A stretch of 64,000 bases of DNA from Antedon mediterranea (GCF_964355755.1 NC_092674.1:7135001-7199000), one strand, 5' to 3'. Positions 27,101 to 36,376 are shown, counted from the stretch's first letter. Notes: a model not told the origin generated them from the letters alone. Numbers and translations are program-made.

Positions 27101-28884
27101 TATCAGAAGTACACCTTGGAGAAAGCATATAAAGGAGAGGACATTTTCTGGGGTATACTTCCAAAAGCTGGTTCAGTTGTGAGGTTTATCTTCAACCCGC
27201 CAATTAAAATAATAAGGTGCGTTCACATTATTTAATTCATCTAGAAAACTCACCAGGATATTATTAATGGGATGGATAAACTGCATTGTGCTCATACAGG
27301 TCAAATTGGAGTGGAGTTGTGGCTTGGTGGTTATGATGCTGGGCTACCACTCTAAGAATCCTAGTTTCAAGTCCCGTCACATGCCAGGATTTTGTCTAAG
27401 GACAAAATTACAACTCCACTCTCAAAGACTTGTAATAAGACTTTGTTTATGTAGAGCATCTTGTGTATTTATTTGTCTTGTGAACCTATTAGAGTCCCTA
27501 ATGATCAGCAATTGCTGGATGTATCACCCTCATTAAATATGGTTTAAAAAAAAACAGAAGAAAAAAATTAGAAATTGAAATGATGGGTACCTATCTCTTG
27601 TATGTTAACAACAGTGAAAACTCATGAGGTAGAAATTTCTAAGCACACATGAGATCACAGTAATTTACGGATGTACGGCAAGCGCAACAAAACCGTCAAT
27701 TTCGCAATTGTTCTGAAATTATATGTACATCCTAAATACATTGTCAAAATATGGTTCTCTGTGAAGTTGTCCTTTAATATGTAAAGCGCCTTTGAACATG
27801 TTTTACTCATGAAAAGGACGCTATATAAATGTGGTATTGTTATATTATTATTACAATTGAAATTAATTTTTTCATTATTAGTTATCGTTTTGTGAGTGGC
27901 AATGCTGACCATCCTGGCGATATATTCACAAATACTACTGTAGAGGTGATGCCAAGTTATCAACAGCAAAAGAAAGAAGGCTTACTAGAAACAGACGAAG
28001 ATAATAAATCAAAACATACTAATGATGGATACATTCAAATAGGTTGGTCAAATGTATCTGATTTTGAGGGGTCAGTTATAATCGGTCATTTACCAGATGT
28101 TGGTCAATTTAGTTGCAGGGAATTTGAGTGGGCTGGTCAGTTAAGTTGTCATGTTTTGTCTTTGTTATGTTACTCTGAATGGGACCCCTCAGGATACAAA
28201 CCTCCGGGTTTAGAGGGTTATCCTTTGCTCCTACTCGTTTTTTGTTGTTGTCTTTGTTCTGATTAAGTCTGCGACTTTTGATGTATATATATATTTTTCT
28301 GTACCACTGTTATTTTTATATGAGCAAGAAATAAAAACAAACAAACAAACAAACAAACCAAGCTGCTTGGCAAGAAACTAGTACTGTATATATGTCCCAA
28401 ATCCTCAAGTATAATCCCACCACTGAATTTTTGATAAATACTTTGGTAAATTTATTGTTAATGCAACCCCAGTATAATCCCACACCTACTTTCTTCAACA
28501 TTTTGTACCTATGCCCCTAGAATTATATTCACTCATATACAGTGATAGTGGGATGAATGTCTAAAGAAATCTGTTTTTTAAAAAAACTTTGTTTTTACAG
28601 GAGAATTTAAAGATGGTAGAATTATGGGTGATATGGATAAAAAATTAGATAAAGTACAAGAAATTCGTCTAAGAGTCCAAAGTAATGCAAAGGCATGGGT
28701 TATATTAAGTGATGTAAGTTGATTTTTGATATATTTTATTTAGATAATAATTGAATGACTTCTGATGTTGAATAACTGTGAGCCCAGAGGTTGATTTGAC
28801 AAGGAATGTATTGTCGCATGTTGTTAAAATGAACTGTTTTTGTTATTTCAGATACGTATAGTACCAGCTAAAAGGAGAAGGTGA
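129..28884 (+). CDS. MGAT4B: N-glycan GlcNAc-transferase IV, MGAT4A/B type (3' part of gene)
   Basis: Golgi alpha-1,3-mannosyl-glycoprotein 4-beta-N-acetylglucosaminyltransferase, which adds the beta-1,4 GlcNAc branch to the Man-alpha-1,3 arm of N-glycans. Coding exons with consensus splice sites and continuous phase: 129-272, 4252-4385, 11165-11211, 12810-12923, 16783-16858, 19338-19452, 20478-20608, 25328-25435, (optional 26001-26054), 27023-27216, 27882-28042, 28601-28713, 28852-28884 (stop TGA). Without the optional exon they encode about 456 residues. Recognisable blocks: [53 protein letters not shown], the metal-binding-type LEDD (about residues 173-176), [60 protein letters not shown] and a basic KRRR tail. 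The KLKDKDFGK and LEKAY stretches resemble vertebrate MGAT4B more than MGAT4A; an invertebrate co-orthologue of both is equally possible. The cytosolic tail, membrane anchor and stem are upstream of the window, so the CDS is 5'-partial only because of the window edge. Confidence 0.95.
495..992. mobile_element. TA-flanked TIR element, CAGTAGAACC family (B1)
   Basis: TIRs CAGTAGAACCTTCATTTTAC / CAGTAGAACCTGTGTTTTAC face each other, with TA on both sides. Internal inverted ACGTACG/GTACGTAAAA motifs continue the TIR. There is no transposase, so it is a Tc1/mariner-like MITE. Confidence 0.8.
1703..2527 (-). mobile_element. Myb/SANT-only DNA element with ATACCGTAT arrays, copy 1
   Basis: 825 bp with short terminal inverted repeats GGGCCTGTTTCTGCTGC / GGCCCTGTTTCGGCTGCC and the 3-bp target duplication TAT (1700-1702, 2528-2530). 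It has no transposase. It contains one SANT-like ORF (1901-2161, minus) and about a dozen ATACCGTAT/ATACGGTAT palindromes near both ends, interleaved with GTTTCTGCTGCC modules. It sits inside a copy of the TCTGTCTACACTATCAAAC foldback MITE. TIR sequence and TSD size suggest a PIF/Harbinger-like origin; that is inference. Confidence 0.8.
1901..2161 (-). CDS. Myb/SANT-like DNA-binding domain protein of mobile element, copy 1
   Basis: The 86-residue open frame contains [37 protein letters not shown], the signature of Myb/SANT-like (Myb_DNA-bind_4 type) domains that accompany Harbinger-type transposons. The domain's N-terminal helix, [12 protein letters not shown], is present just upstream (about 2195-2160) but one frame away, so the full domain needs a 1-nt correction. 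The same break is in the other copy. The protein differs from that copy at 3 of 86 positions. It is probably a relic, or a shortened protein starting at the internal ATG. Confidence 0.6.
   Translation of the reverse strand: MCGEAKMSGQLKGNKRDNHIYKDISKKIKQEYGIDLSPKQVNSKLKSLRKQYNIAKYNNSGRERINCPHYDVFCALTTSLSLGLGC
4486..4653. mobile_element. 170-bp foldback element, CCTGTTCCGGCAC ends
   Basis: CCTGTTCCGGCACGGTTATG..CAATGTTTCGTTTT faces AACGAAACATTG..CGGTGCCGGAACAGG. It is CpG-rich compared with its surroundings. Confidence 0.7.
4667..4882. repeat. Two tandem copies of a roughly 110-bp unit
   Basis: Both copies contain TTTACTCTCATTACCTTGTC CTTCG and AACAGGGGATCGTCTACCC (starts about 4671 and 4784). 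Confidence 0.85.
6361..6502. repeat. Three tandem copies of a 47-bp unit
   Basis: Unit CTGTTATGTATATGTTAAGG..GATGTGGATAGAGGTGATTG at 6361, 6408 and 6454. Confidence 0.9.
7266..7386. mobile_element. Foldback MITE A2 (long palindrome)
   Basis: Left arm AATAGCTGCATCTTAAGCTC..CTATCAAACTAGC. Right arm GCTAGTTTGATAGTGTAGACAGAGCTTAAGATGCAGCTA. The arms are nearly perfect. Confidence 0.85.
10775..10977. mobile_element. Foldback element, TTTATCCAGGTAAGCTAGCA arms
   Basis: Arms of about 50 bp at 10775-10823 and 10927-10977 (CCAATGTTGGTTTATCCAGG TAAGCTAGCAC). Related fragments occur near 9888, 16250, 49900 and 56170. Confidence 0.65.
11228..11362. mobile_element. Foldback MITE A3
   Basis: AAGCTCTATCTGTACTATC..AAAGTGTGATGTGCCC then TTTGATAGTGTAGACAGAGC. 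It lies just after the MGAT4 exon ending 11211. Confidence 0.85.
11452..11903. repeat. Perfect 19-bp tandem array, about 24 copies
   Basis: The unit GGGGACAGCCCTATTACGC repeats without visible mismatch. The unit itself matches the dispersed GGGACA..CCCCTATT motif of the CAGTAGAACC family. It opens a 161-codon frame of low-complexity peptide that is not a gene. Confidence 0.97.
11945..12116. repeat. Three tandem copies of a 55-59-bp unit
   Basis: Each copy starts AGTATGCCCAACCCA.AGGACAT and continues GGGGACACTGTTTTGAGT (starts 11945, 12000, 12059). It lies inside the B2 element. Confidence 0.9.
13060..13525. repeat. 19-bp minisatellite (TGTAATCCCATGCTCAAG)
   Basis: About 24 imperfect units alternating ATGCT(C/T)GAG and CACCCCAG types. 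The open frames across it are low-complexity artefacts. A few similar units recur near 28400-28490. It follows the MGAT4 exon ending 12923. Confidence 0.9.
13834..14463. mobile_element. 630-bp TIR element, GTTAAAGACACCTTCCCTA ends
   Basis: GTTAAAGACACCTTCCCTAC at the left; the right end is the reverse complement (TAGGGAAGGTGTCTTTAAC). The TSD is unclear. Interior ORFs are not recognisable. Confidence 0.7.
14968..16038. mobile_element. 1.07-kb TIR element, GGCCCTGTTC ends, TGT duplication
   Basis: The about 40-bp TIRs are essentially perfect (GGCCCTGTTCAGACCCATGG, then CGTTAGACCGTTTTAGCGTAC) with TGT at 14965-14967 and 16039-16041. The left part has extra inverted TAGCGTACGACGCTA motifs. No transposase ORF is present. 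The GGCCCTGTT start and 3-bp TSD resemble the SANT element. Confidence 0.88.
17024..17175. mobile_element. Foldback MITE A4
   Basis: AAGCTCTGTCTACACTATC at the left, internal duplicated TATCTCTACCAT blocks, and GTCAAACTAGGCAGAGCTTA at the right. Confidence 0.75.
17275..17360. mobile_element. Foldback MITE A5, right end missing
   Basis: AAGCTTTGTCTACACTATC AAACTAGTTTGAC then ATGGTAGTGATATGACGTCA; the right arm is absent. Confidence 0.7.
17591..17729. mobile_element. 140-bp MITE, AAGGCCAATTTACACAGA ends
   Basis: AAGGCCAATTTAGACAGATG AGCGGTAAC at the left faces GTTACCGCTTGTCTGTGTAAATTGGCCTT at the right. Confidence 0.75.
17736..17905. mobile_element. 170-bp MITE, CCAGTGGCCATATTCAC ends
   Basis: CCAGTGGCCATATTCACCAA faces CTAAGTGTGAATACGGCCACTGG; internal CACTTAAGT/ACTTAG motifs continue the palindrome. 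Confidence 0.7.
20660..21450. repeat. 20-bp minisatellite (CTCCACATTGGTTCAGGAGT)
   Basis: About 39 imperfect units starting 50 bases after the MGAT4 exon ending 20608. Blocks 20801-20940 and 20953-21072 are a higher-order duplication of several units. Confidence 0.95.
23050..23285 (+). mobile_element. tRNA-derived SINE, copy 1 (MGAT4 intron)
   Basis: The tRNA-like head has box A (GGCTTGGTGGTTATGATGC) and box B (GGGTTCAAGTCC at 23097-23108). The body is ACAAAATTACAACTCCACTC, AGACTTGTAATAAGACTTTG, GATCAGCAATTGCTGGATG, with an A-rich tail. The body is shared with the copies at 27317 and 34734. Confidence 0.8.
23900..24400. repeat. Degenerate 16-18-bp minisatellite (TTATTCAACTACAGTGC)
   Basis: Roughly 25 diverged units of the pattern CTTATTCAACTACAGT, clearly older than the other arrays. 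Confidence 0.8.
26001..26054 (+). CDS. MGAT4B: Candidate 54-nt cassette exon of the MGAT4 gene
   Basis: Between the exons ending 25435 and starting 27023 lies a phase-0 segment with a good acceptor (TTTGCTGCTGCAG) and donor (ACT|GTAAGA). It encodes [18 protein letters not shown], exactly 18 codons, so including or skipping it keeps the frame. The next exon starts with DKDFGK, which is what vertebrate MGAT4B has directly after KLK, so skipping gives the canonical protein. The initial D-basic-x-F resemblance to DKDF could mean an alternative or duplicated exon start. Splicing has not been shown. Confidence 0.5.
26796..26942. mobile_element. Foldback MITE A6
   Basis: AAGCTCTGTTCACACTATC AAACTAGTTTGAC, AAGTGTGATGTGCCC, then GGCACATCAC; the right arm is degraded to AAGCTTTAAAGCTTA. 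Confidence 0.75.
27317..27554 (+). mobile_element. tRNA-derived SINE, copy 2 (MGAT4 intron)
   Basis: Same head and body as the 23050 copy. Box A is TGGCTTGGTGG, box B is AGTTTCAAGTCC, and the tail is GGTTTAAAAAAAAACAG. It lies between coding exons 27023-27216 and 27882-28042. Confidence 0.8.
28260..28358 (+). mobile_element. Possible retroelement 3' end with (CAAA)n tail
   Basis: TATATGAGCAAGAAATAAAA followed by five to six CAAA/AAAC units (28334-28358). It may be the 3' end of a 5'-truncated element; the 5' limit is unclear. Confidence 0.35.
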
Positions 28885-29157
28885 CCTAGGCCTGACCTGA
28901 TCTTTAACCTTTATATCATTCCAGTTGTACATAATCTCATCTTTAAACATGTACAGAATCAATTTTATTGTAGATAATTTATAAAAAGATAGGGTATTAT
29001 TGGTTGTTTTATTCAGTAGGTGTTTGGAAACTATATTTAGGGTGTAGGTGATTTTTAAAACTATCCATCCGAGCAATAATTTAAATTAATCCTAAATGAT
29101 TAAGTAATCTTTTAACAACAAAAGGGCGAAAAGAGATTGCAAAGATCGAGTATAAGC

Positions 29158-29278
29158 CCACTTCTGAGTGTGAACCCACCATGCAGTATATGGTAAGCCC
29201 ACCATGTGGTATATGGTAAGCCCACCATGTGGTATATGGTAAGCCCACCATGTGGTATATGGTAATCCCACCCTGCCC
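29158..29278. repeat. 23-bp tandem repeat
   Basis: About five units of AAGCCCACCATGTGGTATATGGT in the MGAT4 3' flank. Confidence 0.9.
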
Positions 29279-29821
29279 TATACTAGTATTAAATCACAAC
29301 AACCGTTTCTTTTTTCCTTTGTTCTAGACCTATTTTGCTGTTGACTCTTCGTTGGGTCAGAGATGGATGTAGACTAGAGTCGTACAGTAATTATTAATTT
29401 TCTGTTTTCTGTCTTAAAACAACTTAGCACCAAATTATTCTAAATGAATCTAAAAAATCCGGCCAATAAGATTCCAGGAAATGATAATCAGTGAAGCGAA
29501 TCAAAAATGAACATTCCATTACCATCAACTAAAAAAAGAAACTTGATTGATCTTATTAAATACAGTTTTTTAAAAGTATGTTTTTGCCAAAATTTACAAA
29601 ACAAAAAAGCTGGCTTGTTTAAAACTACTATTACTAGGTAAATATGGAAGGCTATGCATTATGCATTGTTAGGTGGATAATTCTTGTAACTATCCTTGCT
29701 AGATTGTTGATGTACGAATCCCCAATTCTAGACATGAAGGGCTTAAACGTTTTTTATCAAACAAAACTTAAGAACTAGGGATACAGACCTCAAGACGACA
29801 TTTCTAGACGTTTCGATACCA

Positions 29822-29962
29822 AACTCTGTCTACACTATTAAACTAGTTAGACAAAAAAATGATGTGCCCAAATATGGTAGTGATATGACACCATCGTGTC
29901 CGTATATGGGTACATGACATTTTTTGTCACATAAAGTTTGATAGTTTTGTAGACAGGGCTTA
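29822..29962. mobile_element. Foldback MITE A7 (MGAT4 3' flank)
   Basis: CTCTGTCTACACTATTAAAC at the left; AAAGTTTGATAG and GTAGACAGGGCTTA at the right. Confidence 0.75.
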
Positions 29963-30591
29963 ATAGTTTATTTTTAATATTTCATCATTGATTCCGATAA
30001 GGCAAGGAACCCTTCTAATTCAAGAAGAAAAAAAATGTGTATCAAAATGAACATCAATTTTTATGAATTTGTGTTTTCTTATATTGTTGCATTGGAAACA
30101 TTGTAAAAATGTTTATAAATGTATTTTTTAATATTGATCATTTAGGTACACATTACAATTAAAGATATTCTTTGTTATTTACCAATTATTATGCACATGC
30201 AATAAATTAATGAAAACCATAAAAATGATAAAATAAATAATTTATGCTTTTTAGGGGTAACTAATTATAGATATATTGATGCCAAGTAAATTTTATATAT
30301 TTTATAAATATTTGACCAAATTTCAATTTATTTACATTTTTGTGAAATTGTTTATGTGGTATGGTATATTATTAAACTAATTTAATTATAAATTTTAAAG
30401 AAATCAACAAAAATATTTTTAAAAAAACCAGTAAGTTAAATTGAAACCAACTACCAAAACTGACAAAAATAAATTAATATAATTATCAGATTTAGAAATG
30501 ACATTATTAATCATAATTGTAATCATTATTACTGACGAACAAAATGAGAAATGTGTTTATTAACGTTTGTAGTTTTATATTTTACGGTTAT

Positions 30592-30871
30592 GCCTGGTTT
30601 CCATAAAATCGCTACACCGTGTCGCCGACTGCTGTCGCCGACAGAGCCTAGCGTTTCCAGAAACGCTAGAATTTATCTGGGATCTAGTACGCGAGCGCTA
30701 AATATTCTTTGGTACACGCGTATACGATTCATTGCCGGCAAAGTTGAGCATGGTTGAACTTTGCCGATTTGTCTGCGATGAATCGGGGAGACCTCCCCGA
30801 TGCGCGTCGGCGACATCTGCGCATGTAGCGATTTCAATGGAAACGGTGTAGCGATTTTATGGAAACCAGGC
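30592..30871. mobile_element. 280-bp GC-rich TIR element
   Basis: 29-bp perfect TIRs beginning GCCTGGTTTCCATAAAATCG. The interior is rich in CGCCGAC and CGATTC. No clean TSD (imperfect TTAT). Lies in the MGAT4 3' flank. Confidence 0.75.
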
Positions 30872-31220
30872 TTTATGCGTGATATTCAAGTGTGAAGTTT
30901 GACATAATGCATTCTGCTTATTCACGGAAAGTGTATCGTACTGTACTTTTCATGTGATAGGCAAAATGGCCGAAAATCGAGTTAGTAATCCATTTATTGA
31001 ATCAAAACGTCTCTCTCATTCTCCATATAAATTAACAGCAGCCAAAGAACTAGATTGTAATTTGTATAATTTCAATTTTTTTAATTTAAGTATATTTATT
31101 TTGTACTGTGAATACATTAAGTTTATACTACAAATTTACATATCTGATTAGTAATTTAAAAATCTTGTTTTGTATTTTTGTTAATGAGCAATTAAGTAAA
31201 TCATAAATTTAAAAAAAAAT

Positions 31221-31370
31221 GAACGTCCAGTCGTTCATGGGTGGCATTTAAGACTGTGAACGTCCAGTCGTTCATGGATGGCATTTAAGACTGTGAACGT
31301 CCAGTCGTCCATGGGTGGCATTTAAGACTGAACGTCCAGTTGTCCATGGGTGGCATTTAAGACTGTGTTT
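31221..31370. repeat. 37-bp tandem repeat, four copies
   Basis: GAACGTCCAGTCGTTCATGG..TGGCATTTAAGACTGT at 31221, 31258, 31295 and 31330. Confidence 0.9.
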
Positions 31371-31775
31371 CCACAGCCAAAAATAAACCGATAATGTATG
31401 TTATGCTGCGGAAACACGGCCTAAGAATCGTCAATCTTGTGGCGGCGCCTTAGAAAAACCATTGCTTTAAAGTTTTTGCTTTAACTATGGTTTTAGCCAA
31501 CAAACAGTGCCACTACCTACGCATAATAATTAGTTTAGTTTTTCCTTTAAATTGTTAGTTATTTTGCATTTGGGTTTTCTAATATAAAATGGTAGTTTGG
31601 AGATAAAGATTTATAGTGTCATTAAAACAATTTAAATGTATTGTTTTTATGATGTTTTTCTATGCATATAGATTTTATTTATTATTATGTAAAGTTCTAT
31701 AATTTAATGGTAACTGTTGCACAACATAAACACAAACTGTTTTATCTCTTTCAAATATTAATTTTTAAATATCTA

Positions 31776-32046
31776 CAGTCGAACACCTATTCAGCCTTGT
31801 CTGTACTATCAAACTTTGTGTGACAAAAAAATGTGATATGCCCATATATATGGACATGATGATGTCATATCACTACCATATTTGGACACATCGCATTTTT
31901 TTTGTAAAACAAGTTTGATAGTGTAGAGAGAGCTTTAAGGGGACACCTTGGGTAGTACCCGATAATTTCCCCTTATTCATTTCACAGATATAGCAGAATC
32001 CCAAAGGGGAATCCCAAAGGGGAATCCCAAAAGAGAAATTCTACTG
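31776..32046. mobile_element. CAGTAGAACC-family element (B3) with nested foldback MITE
   Basis: Ends are CAGTCGAACACC and (reverse complement) CAGTAGAATTTC with TA duplicated on both sides. A TCTGTCTACACTATCAAAC-type foldback MITE is inserted at 31793-31936. Confidence 0.7.
31793..31936. mobile_element. Foldback MITE A8 nested in B3
   Basis: CCTTGTCTGTACTATCAAAC at the left; AAGTTTGATAGTGTAGAGAG at the right. The central block is ATATGGACATGATGATGTC. Confidence 0.75.
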
Positions 32047-32820
32047 TAGTTCAGAGATGTATTTTCAACTACAACATTTAAATGGCCAATGCACACATTT
32101 TTAAGCTTTATCTAGTAATATTTTTTTTTAAACTCATAATTTATGAAGTACATCACTTTAAAAAGAACCATACTATATCAGAGCAAACTAAAACCAGGGA
32201 TATGTAAAATAATTTAATTTACATCTCTGCTAAAAGTTAGGTAATTTTATTAATATTTTTTTATTGCAATTAAACTGAATCTTTTATAAAATGTTCTTGC
32301 AAAATATGTCTGAATAAATAGTATATAATAGATCACTTGAATTGTGTGTTGAGATTTTTAATGTCAACATTGTCTAGCTGTTTCCTCAGCCTTGTGGACA
32401 GCACACCTTAGAATTAGGCCTCATAAGTAACGACAAAACACACTAAAAGAAGATATCTTCTATATATTTTTCTTTATTTAACAGTATATTTATATTCTCA
32501 AATAATAATTTGAGATAGGCATGATATAAAGCATGATGAACCAAAAATGGAAGACAAAAAAATATAAATAAATAACCCAACCTACTATTAAAAATAATAA
32601 TTTTTGAACTTAAAAATAACAATTTTTGAACTTAAAAATAATTTTTTAAATTTAAAATAATAATTTTTGAAATTAAAACTTTTTTGTTTTTATTTTATGC
32701 TAATCTTCATAATTTAATCAGCGTGTTACGCACATTTTTATGTGCGTTTGCAACAGACATGTTTCGACATTAACCATTATTATTCTTTATATATTATTTA
32801 TTATATATAATTCTATGTTC

Positions 32821-35800
32821 TTATCCTAACTCTTCTAATAATGCATTTTGCAATAATTCAATTTCATCCATCAAATTGTCCTCCATTCCCTGGAAGAGTT
32901 GGTTAAAACAAGGTGCAGTCAGGTTGTTATAGTGACTATATGGATTACTGGAGGAAAGAACATTTGAACACAACCAACAGAAATAAGTTCGACACTTTGT
33001 ACATGTCATCTTGTTGCAACCATCAATTTTCTGGAAAAAAAAATTATTAAAAAAAAAATTTACACCATGGCACTGAGCTCACCTTGCCAAGATAGGAACT
33101 CAGTCCTTTGATCTTATGTCTGGCTGCGACAAACACTAACAGTACTACTATGTACATATTGATCGTGTCGCAGCCACAGATGAGCCTTTGATCTCCAGAG
33201 CTCAGCCACCTCGCCAAGATAGGAACTCAGTCCTTTGATCTTATGTCTGGCTGCGACAAATACTAACAGTACTACTATGTACATATTAATCGTGTCGCAG
33301 CCACAGATGACCCTTTGATCTCCAGAGCTCAGCCACCTCGCCAAGATAGGAACTCAGTCCTTTGATCTTATGTCTGGCTGCGACAAATACCAACATTACT
33401 GCTATGTACATATTGATCGTGTCGCAGCCACAGATGACCCTTTGATCTCCAGAGCTCAGCATCCTGTTGTTGGATTGCCTTGGTTACACATTTTAGCATT
33501 TTTGTATGCTTTATATTGTACCCAAATTCAACTCCCTCAGAATATGATATATGAAGGTATTCAGACATTGTATGACATCTCATCAATTTTATCCCTTTCT
33601 TTCTGTCACCCAATCAATAGTATTTACCTGTATGTGTGTCCCACATGAAGGGCATTTTTTGCTGTTGCTATTTAACCATTCTTCACTGTAAAAATCTTCA
33701 AGTGCTTTTTGTATTGTTCGTTTCCCATAACGATGTTCTAAATATAACTTTTTACTCTTGTCGCCATTCTCATATTCTGTTCTGATTTTCTGTAGCTCGT
33801 CTGTGGAAAAATAAGCTCAGTTTTTGTATGTTCTAAATAATGATTTTTGTGCAAGTTATCATGAAGCTCTGTCTACACTATCAAACTTTATGTGACAAAA
33901 AAATGTGATGTGTTTTTTTTTTTTTTGTCAAACTAGTTTGATAGTGTAGACAGAGCTTAAGAACATCCTTGTTGAAGCAACTAACCTTTTCGTACTCTAC
34001 AAGGCGATACACCATGGTATGTCATTCGGCAGAAGAAACAAAACGTCAGATGGCATTTAGGGCATTGACCCAAATTTGACCCTTTCTCCATCATCACAGG
34101 TGTTTGACATTCTAAGCGAGGGCAGTAGACAATATCGTCCATGCTCTGTAACGAAGACTGTAGTAGCAGACGATCATATTGGGCAAACAAATCATTTCCT
34201 ACCAATGTGTGAACCTATAAAAGAAATTAAAATTAAAGTTTCTACAGCCAAAATAAAATTATCGGTTAATTTTTTAACCAATAAAGTGCACATGATCAGT
34301 CATTACTAAACAACCAGATGCCCAATCAGGGTGCAACAACTTGTCCGTCAGGTCAAAGGTTAAAAATGATCTTATAATTATCTGATTTGAATGAAATAAT
34401 TGTCGGTTAATTTTTCTTGAGTGGAATCGGTTAAACTTCGTTTTCACAGGCAGTTTATTGGGTTAATTGTTTGTTAATTTTTATTAGTTAATTTTTGGCT
34501 GCAGAAACATGGTTTAAGAGTTGAAAAGTTGAAATTAGCCTAGTCGGGTCAATCAATGTGTCATCGGTCGTCACCTAGACCTACAAACCATCAACACTGT
34601 GTTGAGGTATGGAAAAGGACATGCGGCCCAATTTTCCCCACATGCGCACAGTGACAATACAAGACATACTTCGGTCAATGCAAATCAAATACTCCCTAAC
34701 ATAAGCGTTGCTGTATTGCATGTGTCAAATACATTAGACTTGTAATAAGACTTTGTTTATGTAGAGCATCTCGTGTATATGTTTGTCTTGTGAATAGGAT
34801 TGCCACCTTTAAGGAGGATAGTGAATGAATTCGCTTATGGTTATCTTTGGGGAATTTGCCTAAATACAGAATATAAAAACAAAACATCATTTCTTATACA
34901 ATTGTTAGTGTCAGTTAACTCACTTGTAATGGTGTTGCTTGTGACTTGCATTTTGGATCCGGACAGTCTAGACTTTTAACATTACCGTCTTTAATTTGGA
35001 TCACAAAATAACTTTTCAAACATGCATTACAGTAGACGTGACTGCAATCGTGAAACCTCATACAATCACTTCCTGGTTTCTCATTAAAACAAACGCTGCA
35101 CATAAAATAACTCTTTTGAAATACTTTTTTACTTTCTTCGCTGTCGTACTCAATGATGCATTTTAGAAGTAGCTCTTGCGACGCTACATCCTGGATAGCT
35201 CGACTGTCGAGCTTCTCTTTTTCCGTTTTTGTCATTTCACCTGTTTTTGATGGATTTGTTTGATGTGGTTCAGAGTTTGTTTCTGTTTTTTCACAATGAC
35301 TGTTTAACAAGTATGGGGAAGTAATTTTTAGAAATGGAAGCGCTTCGTTGATGAGGAACTCGGACCAAGAATACATGATGACCATTCCTTGGTTCTCAAG
35401 CCATATGTCGTCCAACTGAGAGCACAGGTGACTTAACTGGAACCAAAAAATCATGGCATAAACGTTTCACATTTTTAGAATATACTGTACATACGACGGA
35501 CTAGCTACATTTTTTTCTAGTATTTTTTGGCTGTACTTAATTTTAGGAACAAGTCTGGTAACCACAAAATTAGTCTCATCTTCCCACTCCCTAACAATTG
35601 TTTTCAATAATAATTACCACCACTAATATCCCTTCCACATCTGCAAAACTTAAGTTTTAAGCAAATTTGCTGCATTGTGAGTCGTGAAGGCAATTTTATG
35701 GAAACTCTTTGTTTGAGATGTTTCGTGTTGTTACTGCTTATATATATGCATAGTTACCCTGGTATTTAACTGATCCAACACAGAACATGCACACTAATAA

Positions 35801-36368
35801 TTTAACAGCCCCCCAACTATTTTTTCTACCAAGATTTTGCAAGGTTTATGAATGTGTGTATGAAAGCGTGTAAAAAAAACGTGTAAATATACAATCAACC
35901 ACTCGGAATTCAGACAAAGTAATACACTTTACTAAATACTAACCATCTTTGTAGAAAGCCATTTTGAGAGAAGAGTGAATGAAGGTGGATCAGTACTTGG
36001 GTATGTCTTTGGATATTGAAAGTGAAGTACCAGGGGTGGTAAGTGGTTGACGCAAAGGTAAGTACCATCATCTGTCTTCTTTAGCTTACTACCTATTATA
36101 TCAGACAAAAAAACAGTTTGATAATGTGTTCCCGCGCACAAGGTCATAATTATAGAAGCAAAACAAAAAAAACCGAAATATTACCAAGATTCAACGCCTT
36201 TGTTGTCTGCTTTTCCGAAAGCATAATGTAGAACGGTTGTTGTGGAAGCTGAAGCGGTAACGTCAATTTCCCACCTCTTTTGTCGTCTGCTGGTCTGAAC
36301 ATTTTCTCATCTTCATAAATACTACTAAGGGCGAGTAACTCATCTTCTTGTTCATTTGCATTTTCCAT
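32821..36368 (-). CDS. RNF14: RNF14/ARA54-type RBR E3 ubiquitin ligase, complete
   Basis: E3 ubiquitin ligase of the RING-between-RING class, which passes ubiquitin through a catalytic cysteine. Coding exons on the minus strand: 36185-36368, 35944-36092, 34924-35436, 33986-34214, 33628-33800, 32821-33030. Each has GT/AG borders, and phases sum to 485 codons (human protein about 474). RWD domain about residues 8-145 (QEDELLALSSIY; LPPLVLHFQYPKTYPSTDPP). RING1 about 224-272 (CSVCFNEKPGSDC..CSHVYCNACL). IBR about 313-354 (YCPRLECQTPVMM..YHGVSPC). RING2 about 408-440 (CPSCGTHIQKIDGCNKMTC), with the catalytic Cys of the GCNKM motif at 421. The C-terminal NPYSHYNN..CFNQLF block is also family-typical. 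The start ATG has an A at -3 and an acceptor-like TTTATAG just upstream at 36377, so the 5' UTR is probably split by an intron. The gene converges on MGAT4. A minus-strand AATAAA lies at 32797-32802. Confidence 0.95.
33086..33466. repeat. 127-bp tandem repeat, three copies, in RNF14 last intron
   Basis: Units start at 33086, 33213 and 33340 (GCCAAGATAGGAACTCAGTC). Each holds opposed GGCTGCGACA and TGTCGCAGCC and opposed TTTGATCTTATG/CTTTGATCTCC, so each can form a hairpin. A related diverged single copy is at about 25515-25590 on the opposite strand. Confidence 0.9.
33864..33960. mobile_element. Foldback MITE A9 (RNF14 intron)
   Basis: AAGCTCTGTCTACACTATC and GTTTGATAGTGTAGACAGAG arms around a T-run. 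This is the shortest nearly intact copy. Confidence 0.85.
34734..34797 (+). mobile_element. SINE body fragment
   Basis: It matches the SINE body from AGACTTGTAATAAGACTTTG to GTTTGTCTTGTGAA and lacks head and tail. It lies in an RNF14 intron. Confidence 0.65.
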
Positions 36369-36376
36369 TTTTGGTG

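Larger units (their letters stand above)
28885..32796. other. Convergent 3' flanks of MGAT4 and RNF14
   Basis: Contains the MGAT4 3' UTR (end not definable; AATAAA-like sites near 30200-30235) and then repeats A7, 30592, 31221 and B3/A8. No independent gene seen. Confidence 0.5.

Noticed and set aside
27829-28266. 145-codon ORF taken as a single exon
   Set aside because: Only 27882-28042 is MGAT4 coding sequence; the rest reads into the intron and a retroelement-like tail. The next exon at 28601 continues the family sequence from the donor at 28042.
28316-28501. 61-codon minus-strand ORF
   Set aside because: Reads through the CAAA tail and minisatellite-like units; no coding support.
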